This document shows positions 1 to 9,427 of a DNA stretch of 64,000 nt, piece by piece. Each line of letters begins with the position of its first letter. The first letter of the stretch is position 1. The notes under the pieces are model-generated. The model ran no database searches, had not been told where the DNA came from, and was given only the letters and a program-made list of their open reading frames with translations. Origin of the DNA: Citrobacter amalonaticus (GTDB lineage Bacteria > Pseudomonadota > Gammaproteobacteria > Enterobacterales > Enterobacteriaceae). A program made the translations under genes and the position numbers. The DNA is taken from positions 3,100,001-3,164,000 of the forward strand of contig NZ_AP024585.1 in the NCBI RefSeq assembly GCF_018323885.1. The letters run 5' to 3'.

Positions 1-82
1 GTACTATGCGGCGCGTTGTTATTCACCGCACGGACGCCTGTCGGTCTGCTGTTATCAGGCCCTTTCCGACCTGAGAGTAAAT

Positions 83-1330
83 ATGTCTGTAACCCCTTCG
101 TCTCCTGCTCTGGCAGCGGAACACACGGTCAGTGGCGTTCTTCGCGCCCCACGTCTGCTGGTACGCGAAACGCTGGCTGGGGTGATCACCGCGCTGGCGC
201 TGATCCCGGAAGTGATCTCCTTTTCGGTGATTGCCGGCGTTGACCCGAAAGTCAGCCTGATTGCCTCAGTGGTGCTTTGTCTGGCAATGTCTTTCATGGG
301 CGGTCGCCCGGCGATGGTCACGGCAGCAGCCGGTTCCGTTGCGCTGGTGATAGGCCCGATGGTGCACCAGCATGGCGTACAGTACATTCTGCCAGCGGTC
401 GTATTAGCCGGGTTTATCCAGATTCTGTTTGGCGTTACCGGGATGGCGCGCCTGATGCGTTTTATTCCCGCCGCCGTCATGACCGGGTTTGTGAACGCCC
501 TCGGTATTCTGATTTTTTTCGCCCAGGTCCCCCATTTCTGGAGCAAAAGCCCGCTCATCTGGGGGCTGTTTGCCTTAACGCTACTCATTGTGTTGTGGGT
601 GCCGCGCGTTATTAAAAGCATTCCTGCGCCGCTGATTGCCATTGTTTTATTGACGCTGTTTACCGCAACCACCGGTCAATTGCTGCCGACCGTCGGTGAT
701 GAAGGCGCAATGAGCGGCGGGCTACCGGGACTGACGCAGCTGTTAGTGCCGCTGAATCTGCAAACGCTGACAATTATCTGGCCCTGCGCGCTGAGTATCG
801 CCTTTGTGGGCCTGATGGAGTCGCTACTGACGGCGAAACTGGTTGATGACCTGACGGTCACGCCGTCGAACAAAAATCGTGAAAGCGTGGGTCTGGGGTT
901 CGCCAACATTCTGGCGGGCTTTTACGGCGGCATTGCTGGCTGCGCGATGATCGGACAGACCATCGTGAATGTGGAGATGGGGAAAGGCCGTAGCCGCGTG
1001 TCGACGATCGCCGCCGGGTTGGTTTTACTGCTGCTGGTCACTGCGCTGAGCGACGTGATGGCGAAAATCCCGATGTCGGTTCTGGCCGGGATCATGGTGA
1101 TTGTGGCGGTGAAAACGTTCAGTTGGCACAGTATCCAGCCCGCCACCCTGACGACACTGCCCGTGGTGGAAACGCTGGTAATGGTCATTACCGTTGGCGC
1201 AACGGTCTCCACCGGCAACCTGGCGATTGGCGTGGTTGCCGGCGTGGTGGCGATGGGATTACTACCTCGCGTCGTGAAACGTAAACGACGCACTACATCA
1301 GAAACAGCGTCGCCAGCCCAAGAAAAATAA
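83..1330 (+). CDS. SulP-family inorganic anion transporter without STAS domain
   Basis: The 415-residue protein has the hydrophobic multi-span layout of the SulP (SLC26) family. An N-terminal stretch near residues 28-50 (ETLAGVITALALIPEVISFS) is typical of the first membrane segments. The usual cytoplasmic STAS domain is missing: the protein ends in a short basic tail (KRKRR) soon after the last hydrophobic segment, so it is a short form of the family. The substrate cannot be read from sequence; sulfate, bicarbonate or a dicarboxylate are possible. The ATG at 83 is preceded by a purine-rich GAGAG. The frame is open upstream to position 2, so a start before the window cannot be fully excluded. 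Its 3' end runs 38 bp into the convergent mgtE. K-12 has no such gene beside yojI as far as I recall. Confidence 0.8.
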   Translation: MSVTPSSPALAAEHTVSGVLRAPRLLVRETLAGVITALALIPEVISFSVIAGVDPKVSLIASVVLCLAMSFMGGRPAMVTAAAGSVALVIGPMVHQHGVQYILPAVVLAGFIQILFGVTGMARLMRFIPAAVMTGFVNALGILIFFAQVPHFWSKSPLIWGLFALTLLIVLWVPRVIKSIPAPLIAIVLLTLFTATTGQLLPTVGDEGAMSGGLPGLTQLLVPLNLQTLTIIWPCALSIAFVGLMESLLTAKLVDDLTVTPSNKNRESVGLGFANILAGFYGGIAGCAMIGQTIVNVEMGKGRSRVSTIAAGLVLLLLVTALSDVMAKIPMSVLAGIMVIVAVKTFSWHSIQPATLTTLPVVETLVMVITVGATVSTGNLAIGVVAGVVAMGLLPRVVKRKRRTTSETASPAQEK

Positions 1331-2729
1331 AGAATCCGCCGGTATCGGTAATCGCGGTGATCATCACGCTCGAGCCGACCGCCGGGTCGCGCCCGAGCTT
1401 CACCATCGTCATCGGGATAATCACCCCCATCAGCGCCGCCATTAACAGGTTCAGCATCATTGCCAGGGTCATCACCCCGCCGAGCGCCATGTCGTCGTAC
1501 AGCCACCAGGTGATCCCGCCCATAATCCCCCCCCAGACGAGGCCATTGACCAGTGCCACCCCCATCTCGCGCAGAATAAGAAACGTCAGGTTGCCCGGCT
1601 GGATGTTTTGTAACGCCAGCGCCCGAACAATCATGGTGATGGTCTGATTACCGGTATTCCCGCCGATCCCGGCGACAATGGGCATCAGCGACGCTAATGC
1701 CACCAGTTGTGAAATGGTGTGTTCAAAGCCATCAATCACGCGCGAGGCAATGAACGCAGTACACAGGTTGATAGCCAGCCACGCCCAGCGCGTTTTCACC
1801 GCTTTGGGAACGGGCGCAAAAACATCCTCTTCGGCGCTCAATCCGCCCATTCGACGCAGATCGGTGTCCGTCTCTTCGTAGACCACGTCGACGATCTCGT
1901 CGATCGTCAAACGTCCCATCAGTTTACCGGCAGAATCGACTACCGCCGCACTGACCAGGTTGTCACGCTCGAAGGTACGCGCCGCATTTTCCGTTTTATC
2001 TTCCGGGGCGAAGGTCAGCGGATCGTCATCCATCACCTCGCTGACTTTACACTGCACGTCATTGAGCAAAATACAGGTCAGGGTTAGCTCACCAACCAGC
2101 GTTTTGTCGCGACGGGTGACAAACAGTTTGTCAGTGTTTTCCGGCATCTTGCCCAGACGACGCAGATAACGCTGCACTACTTGCAGCGTCACATCCGGGC
2201 GCACGGTGATGACCTCGAATTCCATGATCGCGCCGACGCGATTCTTTTCGTAATGCATGACCTGGCGCACGCGGGCCCGCTCTTCGGGCGGCAGCGTCGC
2301 CAGCAACCGGCCTGTGAGGTTACGCGGCAGGTGCTGAACCAGGTAAATCTGTTCGTCGATGTCGAGATATTGCAGCGCCTCAAGCAGTTCCCGGTCGGTC
2401 ATTTCATCGATCAGGTCATCCCAGACGTTTTCGGACGCCTCAAGCAGGACGTATCCACGCTTATCACTCTGAATCAGCCGCCAAAGGGCGTGACGTTCTT
2501 CCGACGGGAGCGCTTCAAGGGTATCCGCCAGGTCAGGTGGTGGAAGATGGTCGACCAGCGCGCCTACCTCAGCAATATCGTCGGCTAACGTTCCGACATC
2601 ATATTGCTCAGCCAGGGTGAGCTTGCCTAACAGGGTGGAAACAATGGCTTTATCGGTGGTAAGCAGCCAGATCAGCCGCGCACGCTCTTCATCGCGCAGC
2701 CTTGCGCTGTTTTGGTGTTTTGCGAACAT
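1293..2729 (-). CDS. mgtE: magnesium transporter MgtE
   Basis: MgtE is a homodimeric inner-membrane Mg2+ channel gated by its cytoplasmic domains. The 478-residue product has the standard layout: an N-terminal helical domain to about residue 150, a CBS pair at roughly 155-280, a linking helix, then about five membrane segments from about 330. The family signature GIGGNTGNQ is present, as is the pore stretch near the C-terminus (DPAVGSSVMITAITDTGG) that holds the conserved metal-binding aspartate. Length is normal. Enterobacteria usually rely on CorA and MgtA, so this is an accessory Mg2+ system. I saw no M-box-like leader in the 140 bp upstream. The stop codon lies inside the 3' end of the convergent SulP gene, with no room for a terminator between them. 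Confidence 0.93.
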   Translation of the reverse strand: MFAKHQNSARLRDEERARLIWLLTTDKAIVSTLLGKLTLAEQYDVGTLADDIAEVGALVDHLPPPDLADTLEALPSEERHALWRLIQSDKRGYVLLEASENVWDDLIDEMTDRELLEALQYLDIDEQIYLVQHLPRNLTGRLLATLPPEERARVRQVMHYEKNRVGAIMEFEVITVRPDVTLQVVQRYLRRLGKMPENTDKLFVTRRDKTLVGELTLTCILLNDVQCKVSEVMDDDPLTFAPEDKTENAARTFERDNLVSAAVVDSAGKLMGRLTIDEIVDVVYEETDTDLRRMGGLSAEEDVFAPVPKAVKTRWAWLAINLCTAFIASRVIDGFEHTISQLVALASLMPIVAGIGGNTGNQTITMIVRALALQNIQPGNLTFLILREMGVALVNGLVWGGIMGGITWWLYDDMALGGVMTLAMMLNLLMAALMGVIIPMTMVKLGRDPAVGSSVMITAITDTGGFFIFLGLATLFLM

Positions 2730-2810
2730 TAATCATAAATCCATGATACGAGATGCCATTAAGCATGGCGCGAGGTTATGTAAATAACAATAAACGGGGG
2801 CGTCAGATGA

Positions 2811-2860
2811 ATAAAAAAACAACCGTTGTCCCGAAACGCCTTGCGCCATCGGGACCACGG
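2811..2860 (-). terminator. Rho-independent terminator downstream of yojI
   Basis: Read on the minus strand, a stem formed by 2849-2860 and 2823-2834 (one internal mismatch, core TCGGGAC/GTCCCGA) is followed by a run of seven T at 2813-2819. It lies 10 bp beyond the yojI stop and separates yojI from mgtE. Confidence 0.8.
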
Positions 2861-2869
2861 TCAGATGAA

Positions 2870-4513
2870 TCAGGCCGTGCGCGCGACGGCATCGCGTGAC
2901 GCAGCATCACGCTCATCGCCCACCAGCTCAATCAGTTGTCCGTTACGCATTTCCAGCAAACGATCGGCGTGAATAAAATAGTGATCGTCGTGACTAATGG
3001 CAAAAATGGTTTTCCCCATCTCCTGCATCAGCGGCAACAACACCTGGTAAAACTCGCGGCGGAAGTGCGGATCCTGATCGGCCGCCCACTCATCGAGCAG
3101 GATAATGTCGCGATCTTCCGCCAGCGCCAGCAGCAGCGCCACGCGCTTTTTCTGCCCCTTCGACAGTTTCAGATTCAGTATCCGGCCATCGCTCAGCTCC
3201 AGTTTGTGCGCCATTTTCAGGTGCCCCAGCCACTTCTCAACCAGAGCAGGATCGGCCGGTTTGCCTTCTGGTCCCAGTAGCTGGTCAAACAGCCAGACGT
3301 CGGTAAACACCGCGGAAAAGAGCTTGCGATAATCTTCCGGCTTTTCGGCGCTGACAGGCTTACCGTCCAGCAGGATCTCCCCTGATTGCGGCTGGTACAG
3401 CCCCGTCAGCAGCATCGCCAGCGTCGATTTGCCGCTGCCGTTACCGCCGATTAAGAACAGCAACTCACCGCGATTGATCGTCAGATTCACCGGCCCCACG
3501 GAGAACGCATTGTCCTGATAGTGGAACATGACGTTACGCAGTTCGAGGGTTTTCCATCCCGGGAACGCCTGCGGGCGCGGAAATTCTGCTTTAAACGGTG
3601 CCAGCGCGAATGTGTTCAGCTTGTTGAAAGCAACCTGCGCCGTAAGCAGCGTAGGGAGTGCTCCCACCGCCGACAGCAGCGGCGTGCGCAGGAATAAAAG
3701 CGTCAATGAGTAGGTCGCCGCAACGTTGGTATCCGCCCAGCCGAGACTGTTTGCCATCCAGAACACCAGGCCAATCGCGCCGAGCATCATAATGTTCGAC
3801 CAGTTCACGGCGCTGAGGTGGAAGGTATCGGCGCGAATAATGTGGTGGCGATACGCTTTGGCATCCGGAATATAGAGGTTGTTGAAGATATGTTCCGCCC
3901 GCTCGCGGTTGAGCGTCAGCTCTTTGCGTCCTTCCAGCACCGTCTGATAATCGTTATACAGCTTATCTTCGGTTTCGCGCAGCGTCGCCATGTGCCGGTA
4001 AACCCGCGACACCAGCATAAACCCACCCCAGATGGTTATGACCATCCAGATAGCGGTCACCAACAGCATTTTGGTCGACAGCATCGCCAGATACGCCGCC
4101 GAACCGACGGTCAGAATAATCCCCTGCACCAGTTCAGGCAGACGAACAAAAGCGATGGTGATATTGCGCACGTCGCTGGTCAACCCGGCCAGCAGAGAGG
4201 CACTGCCCAGTTGTTCAATACGTTCCACGTGCGTATCGAGAATACGCTTGATGAATTCACTGCGCAGACGGAAGACAAAGTGGTGTCCCAGCGTGGTGAG
4301 CGCCAGTTGTGAACCCAGCGTCACCGCCATCAGCAGTAACAGTAGTCCGAGAAATTCCGGTAAAACCAGCAGAGAGGGATCCGCAGTCTCAATAAGACGC
4401 TGATTGATAAAAGCGATAAGGCCAATCCCCAGCGCCGCGCTGACGAGGCTGAGCGCCATCACGCAAATAAATGGCCAGCGATACTGCCGCCAGACAAGAA
4501 GAAGTAGTTCCAT
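2870..4513 (-). CDS. yojI: cyclic peptide/microcin export ABC transporter YojI
   Basis: A 547-residue fusion of an ABC membrane domain (about residues 1-310, six hydrophobic segments) and a nucleotide-binding domain. The Walker A is GGNGSGKST near residue 360, the Walker B is [13 protein letters not shown], and the signature region reads LSKGQKKR. It matches E. coli YojI in length and sequence as recalled; that protein exports microcin J25 with TolC. By family it belongs to the cyclic-peptide exporters related to SyrD and PvdE. The start ATG at 4513 follows a 75-bp AT-rich gap after alkB, which probably carries its own promoter. A good terminator follows. Confidence 0.93.
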   Translation of the reverse strand: MELLLLVWRQYRWPFICVMALSLVSAALGIGLIAFINQRLIETADPSLLVLPEFLGLLLLLMAVTLGSQLALTTLGHHFVFRLRSEFIKRILDTHVERIEQLGSASLLAGLTSDVRNITIAFVRLPELVQGIILTVGSAAYLAMLSTKMLLVTAIWMVITIWGGFMLVSRVYRHMATLRETEDKLYNDYQTVLEGRKELTLNRERAEHIFNNLYIPDAKAYRHHIIRADTFHLSAVNWSNIMMLGAIGLVFWMANSLGWADTNVAATYSLTLLFLRTPLLSAVGALPTLLTAQVAFNKLNTFALAPFKAEFPRPQAFPGWKTLELRNVMFHYQDNAFSVGPVNLTINRGELLFLIGGNGSGKSTLAMLLTGLYQPQSGEILLDGKPVSAEKPEDYRKLFSAVFTDVWLFDQLLGPEGKPADPALVEKWLGHLKMAHKLELSDGRILNLKLSKGQKKRVALLLALAEDRDIILLDEWAADQDPHFRREFYQVLLPLMQEMGKTIFAISHDDHYFIHADRLLEMRNGQLIELVGDERDAASRDAVARTA

Positions 4514-4588
4514 TCATACAACCCGGACAAGGAATAACAGCCCGCAGTTTAAACATCTCAACGCGTTCAGCAATAATAATTCTTATTT

Positions 4589-5239
4589 TTATTCTTTTTT
4601 ACCCGCCTGGCGAAAAGTCAGATTGTAACGACAGTCGGCGGTCGCCGGATGGAACCCAGCCTTCAGCGGCTGAATTCCGTGGTAAAACAAGCGCGATTCG
4701 CCGCCCCAGACCACTACATCGCCATGTTCCAGTAGAACGCGCGTCAGCGGATCGCTACGTTTCAGGCCGCCAAACTGAAAGACAGCCGGTAATCCCAGCG
4801 AGACAGAAACAATAGGCGCCCGCAGATCCGGCTCGTCTTTATCCTGGTGCAGCGAAAGCTTTGCGCCAGGCGCATAGCGGTTGATCAGGCAGGCGTCCGG
4901 CTGATAATCCGTATAGCCTGCCGCCGTTGCCGCCTGCTGACACAACCGCAGGAAGGACGGCGGAAAATCCGGCCAGGCGTGCCCCGTCAGCGGATCGATT
5001 GGCGAATAGAGGTAGCCGTGACGGTCGGTCGTCCAGCCCAGCCGTCCACAGTTAGTCATCGCCACCGACATGGTGTAACCGCCGGGGGTGATCATCTGGC
5101 GAAACGGCGACCGACGGGCGACCGCCTCAATCTCCTGCACCAGTTGCAACGCTGTGTTGAAGGCAAAGCGGCGCAAAATGACGGCACCAGGTGCCAGCGG
5201 TTCCTGCCAGGGCTGCGAATCGGCAAACAAATCAAGCAT
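4589..5239 (-). CDS. alkB: DNA/RNA oxidative demethylase AlkB
   Basis: AlkB is a Fe(II)/2-oxoglutarate dioxygenase that repairs 1-methyladenine and 3-methylcytosine by oxidative demethylation. The 216-residue length equals E. coli AlkB. The iron-binding HxD is visible in LHQDKDEPD, and the distal histidine is in the C-terminal third (RLFYHGIQPL). The downstream RxNLTFR segment (YNLTFRQAG), which helps bind 2-oxoglutarate, is present. The start codon overlaps the ada stop by one base (TAATG), so the gene is translationally coupled to ada and belongs to the adaptive-response operon. Confidence 0.96.
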   Translation of the reverse strand: MLDLFADSQPWQEPLAPGAVILRRFAFNTALQLVQEIEAVARRSPFRQMITPGGYTMSVAMTNCGRLGWTTDRHGYLYSPIDPLTGHAWPDFPPSFLRLCQQAATAAGYTDYQPDACLINRYAPGAKLSLHQDKDEPDLRAPIVSVSLGLPAVFQFGGLKRSDPLTRVLLEHGDVVVWGGESRLFYHGIQPLKAGFHPATADCRYNLTFRQAGKKE

Positions 5240-6303
5240 TATGCCCCCTCATCAGGAGACTCACGTCGCAGGATTTGTGCCTTACGCGACACGCCCCAGC
5301 GATAGCCGGAAAGCGATCCGTCTCCTCGCACAACGCGATGACAGGGGATCACGATCGCCAGTTTATTCGCGCCACAGGCGCTGGCGACGGCACGAACCGC
5401 GTTCGGCTTACCGATGGCTTTTGCCAGTTGCTGGTAGCTGACGGTCTCACCGTAAGGGATCGCCCGCAGCGCCTGCCAGACCTGTTGTTGAAACGCGGTA
5501 CCCTGAATATCCAGCGGCAACGACAGCGCGGCATCACGCCCGTCAATACTGGCGATAACGCGGTGAATACGCTGCTGGAAAGCGGGATCGGCGGGTTGAG
5601 CCTGAGCGGCCGGGAACAATGTCCGCAGTTCAGCCATCAGCGCCGCATCGTCATCTCCTAACAAAATGGCGCAAATCCCCCGCTCGCTTTCCGCCACCAG
5701 ACAGCGTCCGAGTGAGCAATCCGCCAGCGCATAGCGCACCGCCAGCTTGTCACCGCCGCGACGGAACTGCTTCGCCGTCATCCCAAGCGTTGCATCAGCA
5801 TTACGATAGTAGCTGCTGCTGTCCGGGAATCCGGCATTCAGAATCGCCTGCGTCACGCTTTCGCCGTGGCTCAGGGCATCGCGCAGTCGGCGGGCGCGAT
5901 ACGCCTGCTGCCACGCTTTTGGCGTCATCCCGGTCGTGGCTTTGAACACGCGATGCAGATGGTACGGACTCATCGCCACCTGTTCAGCCAGCGCATCGAG
6001 CGTGATGGGGCTCTCCTGCTCCAGAAGCTGACAGGCAAGCGTAATTTTATCCAGTCGATGCTGCCGGGCGTTGGCTTTATCCGGCTGACAGCGTTTACAC
6101 GGGCGAAACCCGGCCAGCAACGCGGCCTGCGCGTCAGGAAAGAAGCGGACATTTTTACGCAGCGCATGTTTTGCCGTGCAGGAAGGTCGGCAAAAGATGC
6201 CGGTCGTCTGCACCGCAAAGACAAACTGTCCGTCAGCCTCAGAATCACGTTCCAGCACCGATTGCCAGCGCTGGTCGTCATTTACGCGTAGAGAATTTTT
6301 CAT
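5239..6303 (-). CDS. ada: bifunctional DNA methyltransferase and transcriptional activator Ada
   Basis: Ada removes methyl groups from methylphosphotriesters and O6-methylguanine and, once methylated, activates ada-alkB. The zinc/acceptor cysteines are at residues 38 and 42 (FCRPSC) with the downstream pair in CKRCQPDK. An AraC-type HTH follows (about 90-180). The C-terminal methyltransferase has the acceptor motif IPCHRV. I chose the ATG at 6303, giving 354 residues like E. coli Ada, because AAGGAG lies just upstream; an in-frame ATG 60 bases earlier would add a tail not expected in the family and would run through the promoter spacer. The Ada box is about 80 bp upstream of this start. Confidence 0.96.
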   Translation of the reverse strand: MKNSLRVNDDQRWQSVLERDSEADGQFVFAVQTTGIFCRPSCTAKHALRKNVRFFPDAQAALLAGFRPCKRCQPDKANARQHRLDKITLACQLLEQESPITLDALAEQVAMSPYHLHRVFKATTGMTPKAWQQAYRARRLRDALSHGESVTQAILNAGFPDSSSYYRNADATLGMTAKQFRRGGDKLAVRYALADCSLGRCLVAESERGICAILLGDDDAALMAELRTLFPAAQAQPADPAFQQRIHRVIASIDGRDAALSLPLDIQGTAFQQQVWQALRAIPYGETVSYQQLAKAIGKPNAVRAVASACGANKLAIVIPCHRVVRGDGSLSGYRWGVSRKAQILRRESPDEGA

Positions 6304-6379
6304 ACTGGACTCCTTCGTTAAGCATAGTGCCTGCTTAGCGGCAGTGTGTCCGAAACCCATCACACGAAAACCCGCAATC

Positions 6380-6392
6380 TTGCTTTTTAATT
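6380..6392 (-). promoter_or_regulatory. Ada box of the ada-alkB promoter
   Basis: On the minus strand the sequence reads AATTAAAAAGCAA, fitting AAT-N6-GCAA, the recognition pattern of methylated Ada. It lies 77-89 bp upstream of the ada ATG, as in E. coli, and overlaps the apbE stop codon. The following bases (GATTG...GTGTGATGG) also resemble the E. coli promoter as I recall it. Confidence 0.75.
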
Positions 6393-7442
6393 TTGTTCAC
6401 GAATGAGAAAACTTTCAAACTGCGGAGACATCCAGGTTTTGAATCCCTCCCCCTCTTTGATAATCATGTACACCGCCAGCCCTTCCCGGCGTACGACCTC
6501 TTTGGCTTTCTCCGTGCCGAGCACCATCAGTCCGGTATCCCAGCCATCCGCTTCCAGCGCCGTTGGCGCTATCACCGTCACTGACACCAGATTATGCTCA
6601 ATGGGGCGTCCCGTCTGCGGATCGATAACATGAGTGAGGCGTTTTCCGTTCAGCTCATAATAGTTGCGATAGCTGCCGGAGGTACTAATACCGTGCCCGT
6701 TAATATCCACCACCGCCTGAACCGCGTTTTCACGGTCGGTAGGCTTCTGGATCGCCACCCGCCACGGATGCCCTTCAGCGTTCATCCCGCGACTGTTCAG
6801 CGCCCCCCCGACAGAGACCAGATAGCGTGCGATACCTTCGCGCTCCATCAACTGTGCCAGGTGATCGGCGGCATAGCCTTCACCGACAGTGGAGAGATCG
6901 ACAAACAAATCTGGCAGATCTTTTTGCAGGTACTGCTGTTTCGCCTGGTTGATCACCGACAGGTGCTGCAACCCGCTGTTGGCTTTTGCCGCATCAATTT
7001 GCGCCTGCGTCGGGATCTGGACCGGTTGCTTGTCGGGACCAAACCCCCACAAGTTCACCAACGGCCCAACGGTGATGTCCATCGCCCCCTGGGTTTTATG
7101 CCCAATACGCAGCGCTGAGGTAACAATGTCCGCCATTGCCTCGTTGACGGGCCAGGGAGAAAGACTTTTCGACTGGTTGAAGCGCATTAGCGCCGAATCA
7201 TTTTTATAAGTGGAGAGCAGTTGGTCGTCGGCATCCAGTTGCGTCTGAATTTTCGTTTGTAGCGCCGCTGCTGATTTGGCATCGACTCCGACCACGCTCA
7301 CGCGCCAGAAGGTGCCCATTGTTTTCCCTTCCAGCACGACCGGAGCCGCGGCAGGCGTTTGCGCCGCGTCCGGTGCGTTATCGCACCCGGTAAAAAAGAG
7401 AGTCACAGCCAGTAAGGCCGCACGAGCAACGTTCATTTCCAT
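6387..7442 (-). CDS. apbE: FAD:protein FMN transferase ApbE (lipoprotein)
   Basis: ApbE attaches FMN covalently to threonines of periplasmic or membrane flavoproteins such as the Rnf and Nqr subunits. The 351-residue product starts at the ATG at 7442, which has AGGAGG upstream; an in-frame ATG 75 bases earlier would put a polar tail in front of the signal peptide. The lipobox is visible (LTLFFTGC, Cys about residue 19). Conserved ApbE blocks follow: GKTMGTFW, MDITVGPLVNLWGFGP, DLSTVGEGYAADHL and the metal-binding C-terminal region near ALEADGWDTGLMV. Length agrees with the E. coli protein. It lies between ompC and ada in the K-12 order. Confidence 0.95.
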   Translation of the reverse strand: MEMNVARAALLAVTLFFTGCDNAPDAAQTPAAAPVVLEGKTMGTFWRVSVVGVDAKSAAALQTKIQTQLDADDQLLSTYKNDSALMRFNQSKSLSPWPVNEAMADIVTSALRIGHKTQGAMDITVGPLVNLWGFGPDKQPVQIPTQAQIDAAKANSGLQHLSVINQAKQQYLQKDLPDLFVDLSTVGEGYAADHLAQLMEREGIARYLVSVGGALNSRGMNAEGHPWRVAIQKPTDRENAVQAVVDINGHGISTSGSYRNYYELNGKRLTHVIDPQTGRPIEHNLVSVTVIAPTALEADGWDTGLMVLGTEKAKEVVRREGLAVYMIIKEGEGFKTWMSPQFESFLIREQN

Positions 7443-7513
7443 ACGTGATTGTCCTCCTGCAAAAGAGGCGCAAGAGTACACCAAAAACCGGCGGTTGTAC
7501 GCCGAAAAACCGC

Positions 7514-7541
7514 ACAAAAAAAGGCCCCGCAGGGCCTTTTA
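7514..7541 (-). terminator. Rho-independent terminator of ompC
   Basis: On the minus strand AAAAGGCCC-TGC-GGGGCCTTTTTTT forms a GC-rich hairpin with a T tract, 17-44 bp after the ompC stop codon. Confidence 0.9.
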
Positions 7542-7557
7542 TCGACATTAAGCAAAC

Positions 7558-8688
7558 TTAGAACTGGTAAACCAGGCCCAGTGCAACAACGTCGTCGGTG
7601 CTGATACCGGCATCACGAGTGAAGTTGTTGTCATCCAGCAGGTTGATTTTGTAATCAACGTAGGTGGACATGTTTTTGTTGAAGTAGTAGGTTGCGCCCA
7701 CATCAACATATTTCAGCAGATCTTCATCGTCGTAGTTACGACCGTTGAGAGTCCCCAGGTTTTTACCTTTGGACTGCAGGTAAGCAACGGACGGACGCAG
7801 ACCGAAGTCGAACTGGTACTGAGCAACCACTTCGAAGTTCTGCGCTTTGTTTGCCCAACCTTCGCCGCCTACACGCGTTGCGTTATAGGTCTGAGTGTAC
7901 TGCGCCGCCAGGTACAGGTTGTTAGCGTCGTATTTCAGGCCACCGGTGTAGGTTTCAGCGCGATCGCCGTTACCCAGGTAGATCGCTCTGTTCTGCTCAT
8001 CAGTACGTTTGGAGCTGCTCACTGCCGCACCCAGACCGAAGCCTTCGCCGATGTCATAGGTTACAGAACCGCCAACGCCGTCACCGTTCTGACGCAGCGC
8101 TTCACGACCGTTGTTAGTCACGCCGGTGTAAGCGATGCCATCAGCACCTTCACCAGATGGGCTACCGTTTTTACCCTGATACTGCAGGGCAAAGTTCAGG
8201 CCATCAACCAGACCGAAGAAATCAGCGTTACGGTAAGTCGCGAAGCCGTTACCACGCTGCTGCATGAAGTTATCAGAACCGTAGGTATCCCCACCGAATT
8301 CTGGCAGGACGTCGGTCCAGGACGTGACGTCATACACAACGCCGTAGTTACGACCGTAGTCGAAAGAACCCGCATCGCCGAATTTCAGACCGGCGAAGGC
8401 AACACGAGTCCAGGAGTTGTTTTCGGATTCAGGCGCGTTACCCTGGATCTGATACTCCCACTGGCCGTAACCGGTGATCTGATCGTTAACCTGGGTTTCG
8501 CCTTTGAAGCCAATACGCATGTAGGTCTGATCGCCATCAGCGTTTTTATCATCGGAGAAATAATGCAGACCGTCGACTTTACCGAACAGGTCTAATTTGT
8601 TGCCGTCTTTGTTGTAAATTTCAGCCGCATTTGCTGCGCCTGCTACCAGCAGTGCTGGTACCAGGAGGGACAGTACTTTAACTTTCAT
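7558..8688 (-). CDS. ompC: outer membrane porin OmpC
   Basis: A 376-residue trimeric general porin. The N-terminal 21 residues form a signal peptide ending [14 protein letters not shown]. The mature part has the porin features: the constriction-loop (L3) segment with [13 protein letters not shown], alternating beta strands and a terminal phenylalanine (LGLVYQF) needed for BAM recognition. It matches E. coli OmpC along its whole length, differing mainly in surface loops, e.g. about residues 178-195 ([11 protein letters not shown]) and 220-235. It is divergent from micF and probably controlled by OmpR (sites at 8822-8866). Confidence 0.97.
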   Translation of the reverse strand: MKVKVLSLLVPALLVAGAANAAEIYNKDGNKLDLFGKVDGLHYFSDDKNADGDQTYMRIGFKGETQVNDQITGYGQWEYQIQGNAPESENNSWTRVAFAGLKFGDAGSFDYGRNYGVVYDVTSWTDVLPEFGGDTYGSDNFMQQRGNGFATYRNADFFGLVDGLNFALQYQGKNGSPSGEGADGIAYTGVTNNGREALRQNGDGVGGSVTYDIGEGFGLGAAVSSSKRTDEQNRAIYLGNGDRAETYTGGLKYDANNLYLAAQYTQTYNATRVGGEGWANKAQNFEVVAQYQFDFGLRPSVAYLQSKGKNLGTLNGRNYDDEDLLKYVDVGATYYFNKNMSTYVDYKINLLDDNNFTRDAGISTDDVVALGLVYQF

Positions 8689-8821
8689 GTTATTAACCCT
8701 CTGTTATATGCCTTTATTTGCTTTTTTATGCCACTGCATACTGATTAACCCTCATTAACCAGTCGGCAAGATCATTCTCCTCAAAATTGCAGAATAATCC
8801 AACACGAATATGATACTAAAA

Positions 8822-8866
8822 CTTTTAAGATGTTTCATTTATCCACATAGATGTTTCAAAATGTAA
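8822..8866 (-). promoter_or_regulatory. OmpR-binding region of the ompC promoter
   Basis: Minus-strand sequence holds two copies of TGAAACATCT (the upper within TTTACATTTTGAAACATCT), matching the E. coli ompC OmpR sites C1-C3 as recalled. The likely -10 element (TATCAT, then TATTCGTG) follows about 10-15 bp downstream. The same stretch probably also serves the divergent micF. Confidence 0.75.
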
Positions 8867-9022
8867 ATTCCAAGGAACTTTTTTTTTGCTTCAAAAAGAC
8901 AAAAAATAAGCACAATCACTCAAGAAATATATAAAATACATATAAAACAATTAATTACACAAATAAGTTTGATAGCACTGAATGACAAAACAAAATCGTC
9001 ATGCATCTCTAAAATATCTCTC

Positions 9023-9115
9023 GCTATCATCATTAACTTTATTTATTACCGTCATTCATTTCTGAATGTCTGTTTACCCCTATTTCAACCGGATGCGATG
9101 CGTCCGGTTTTTTTT
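9023..9115 (+). ncRNA. micF: MicF antisense small RNA
   Basis: The 93-base stretch starting GCTATCATCATTAACTTT matches the E. coli MicF 5' region, which pairs with the ompF leader under Hfq. It ends with a Rho-independent hairpin (AACCGGA ... TCCGGTT) and a run of eight T at 9108-9115. The position, divergent from ompC with the OmpR sites between, is as in E. coli. MicF represses ompF translation, and Lrp mRNA is also a reported target. Compared with K-12 as recalled, only the terminator loop differs. Confidence 0.92.
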
Positions 9116-9427
9116 ACCCTTCTTTACACTTATTTTCTCTTTATGTGCTACCGCATAAAAATAATAACAACTATTAACTATTTACCTTCATTCAGTCACT
9201 GACTGATATCAGAAACCGATTTCTTGTTATTTCGTGCTATTTCTTCACACTTGACGGGGAATATGTGTACGCCTCTGGTGGGCCTGTACACTTTTACGCC
9301 ATTTAACTGATGAATTCTTTTTGGCAAAAAATGCAGAACATCAATGAGTAGAGAGTGTGGAAATTCACACCGTACCCTTTATACTGCCCTTTCACCTTCT
9401 GCGTTGTTTTACAGGTCATAACCACGA
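9116..9427 (+). other. 312-bp gap upstream of rcsD
   Basis: No gene is visible. It presumably holds the rcsD promoter. A possible -10 is TATACT at 9380-9385, without a good -35. There is a dyad at 9265-9291 (GTGTAC ... GTACAC) followed by TTTT, and a short one at 9356-9370 (GTGTG ... CACAC). Confidence 0.4.

Noticed and set aside
4571..4588. Fur-box-like AT dyad upstream of yojI
   Set aside because: AATAATAATTCTTATT is nearly palindromic but matches the Fur consensus only through its A/T content; not enough to call.
8839..8847. Perfect DnaA box (TTATCCACA) in the ompC OmpR region
   Set aside because: It is a single copy that arises within the OmpR sites by a few base changes from the E. coli sequence; no other origin or DnaA features are nearby.
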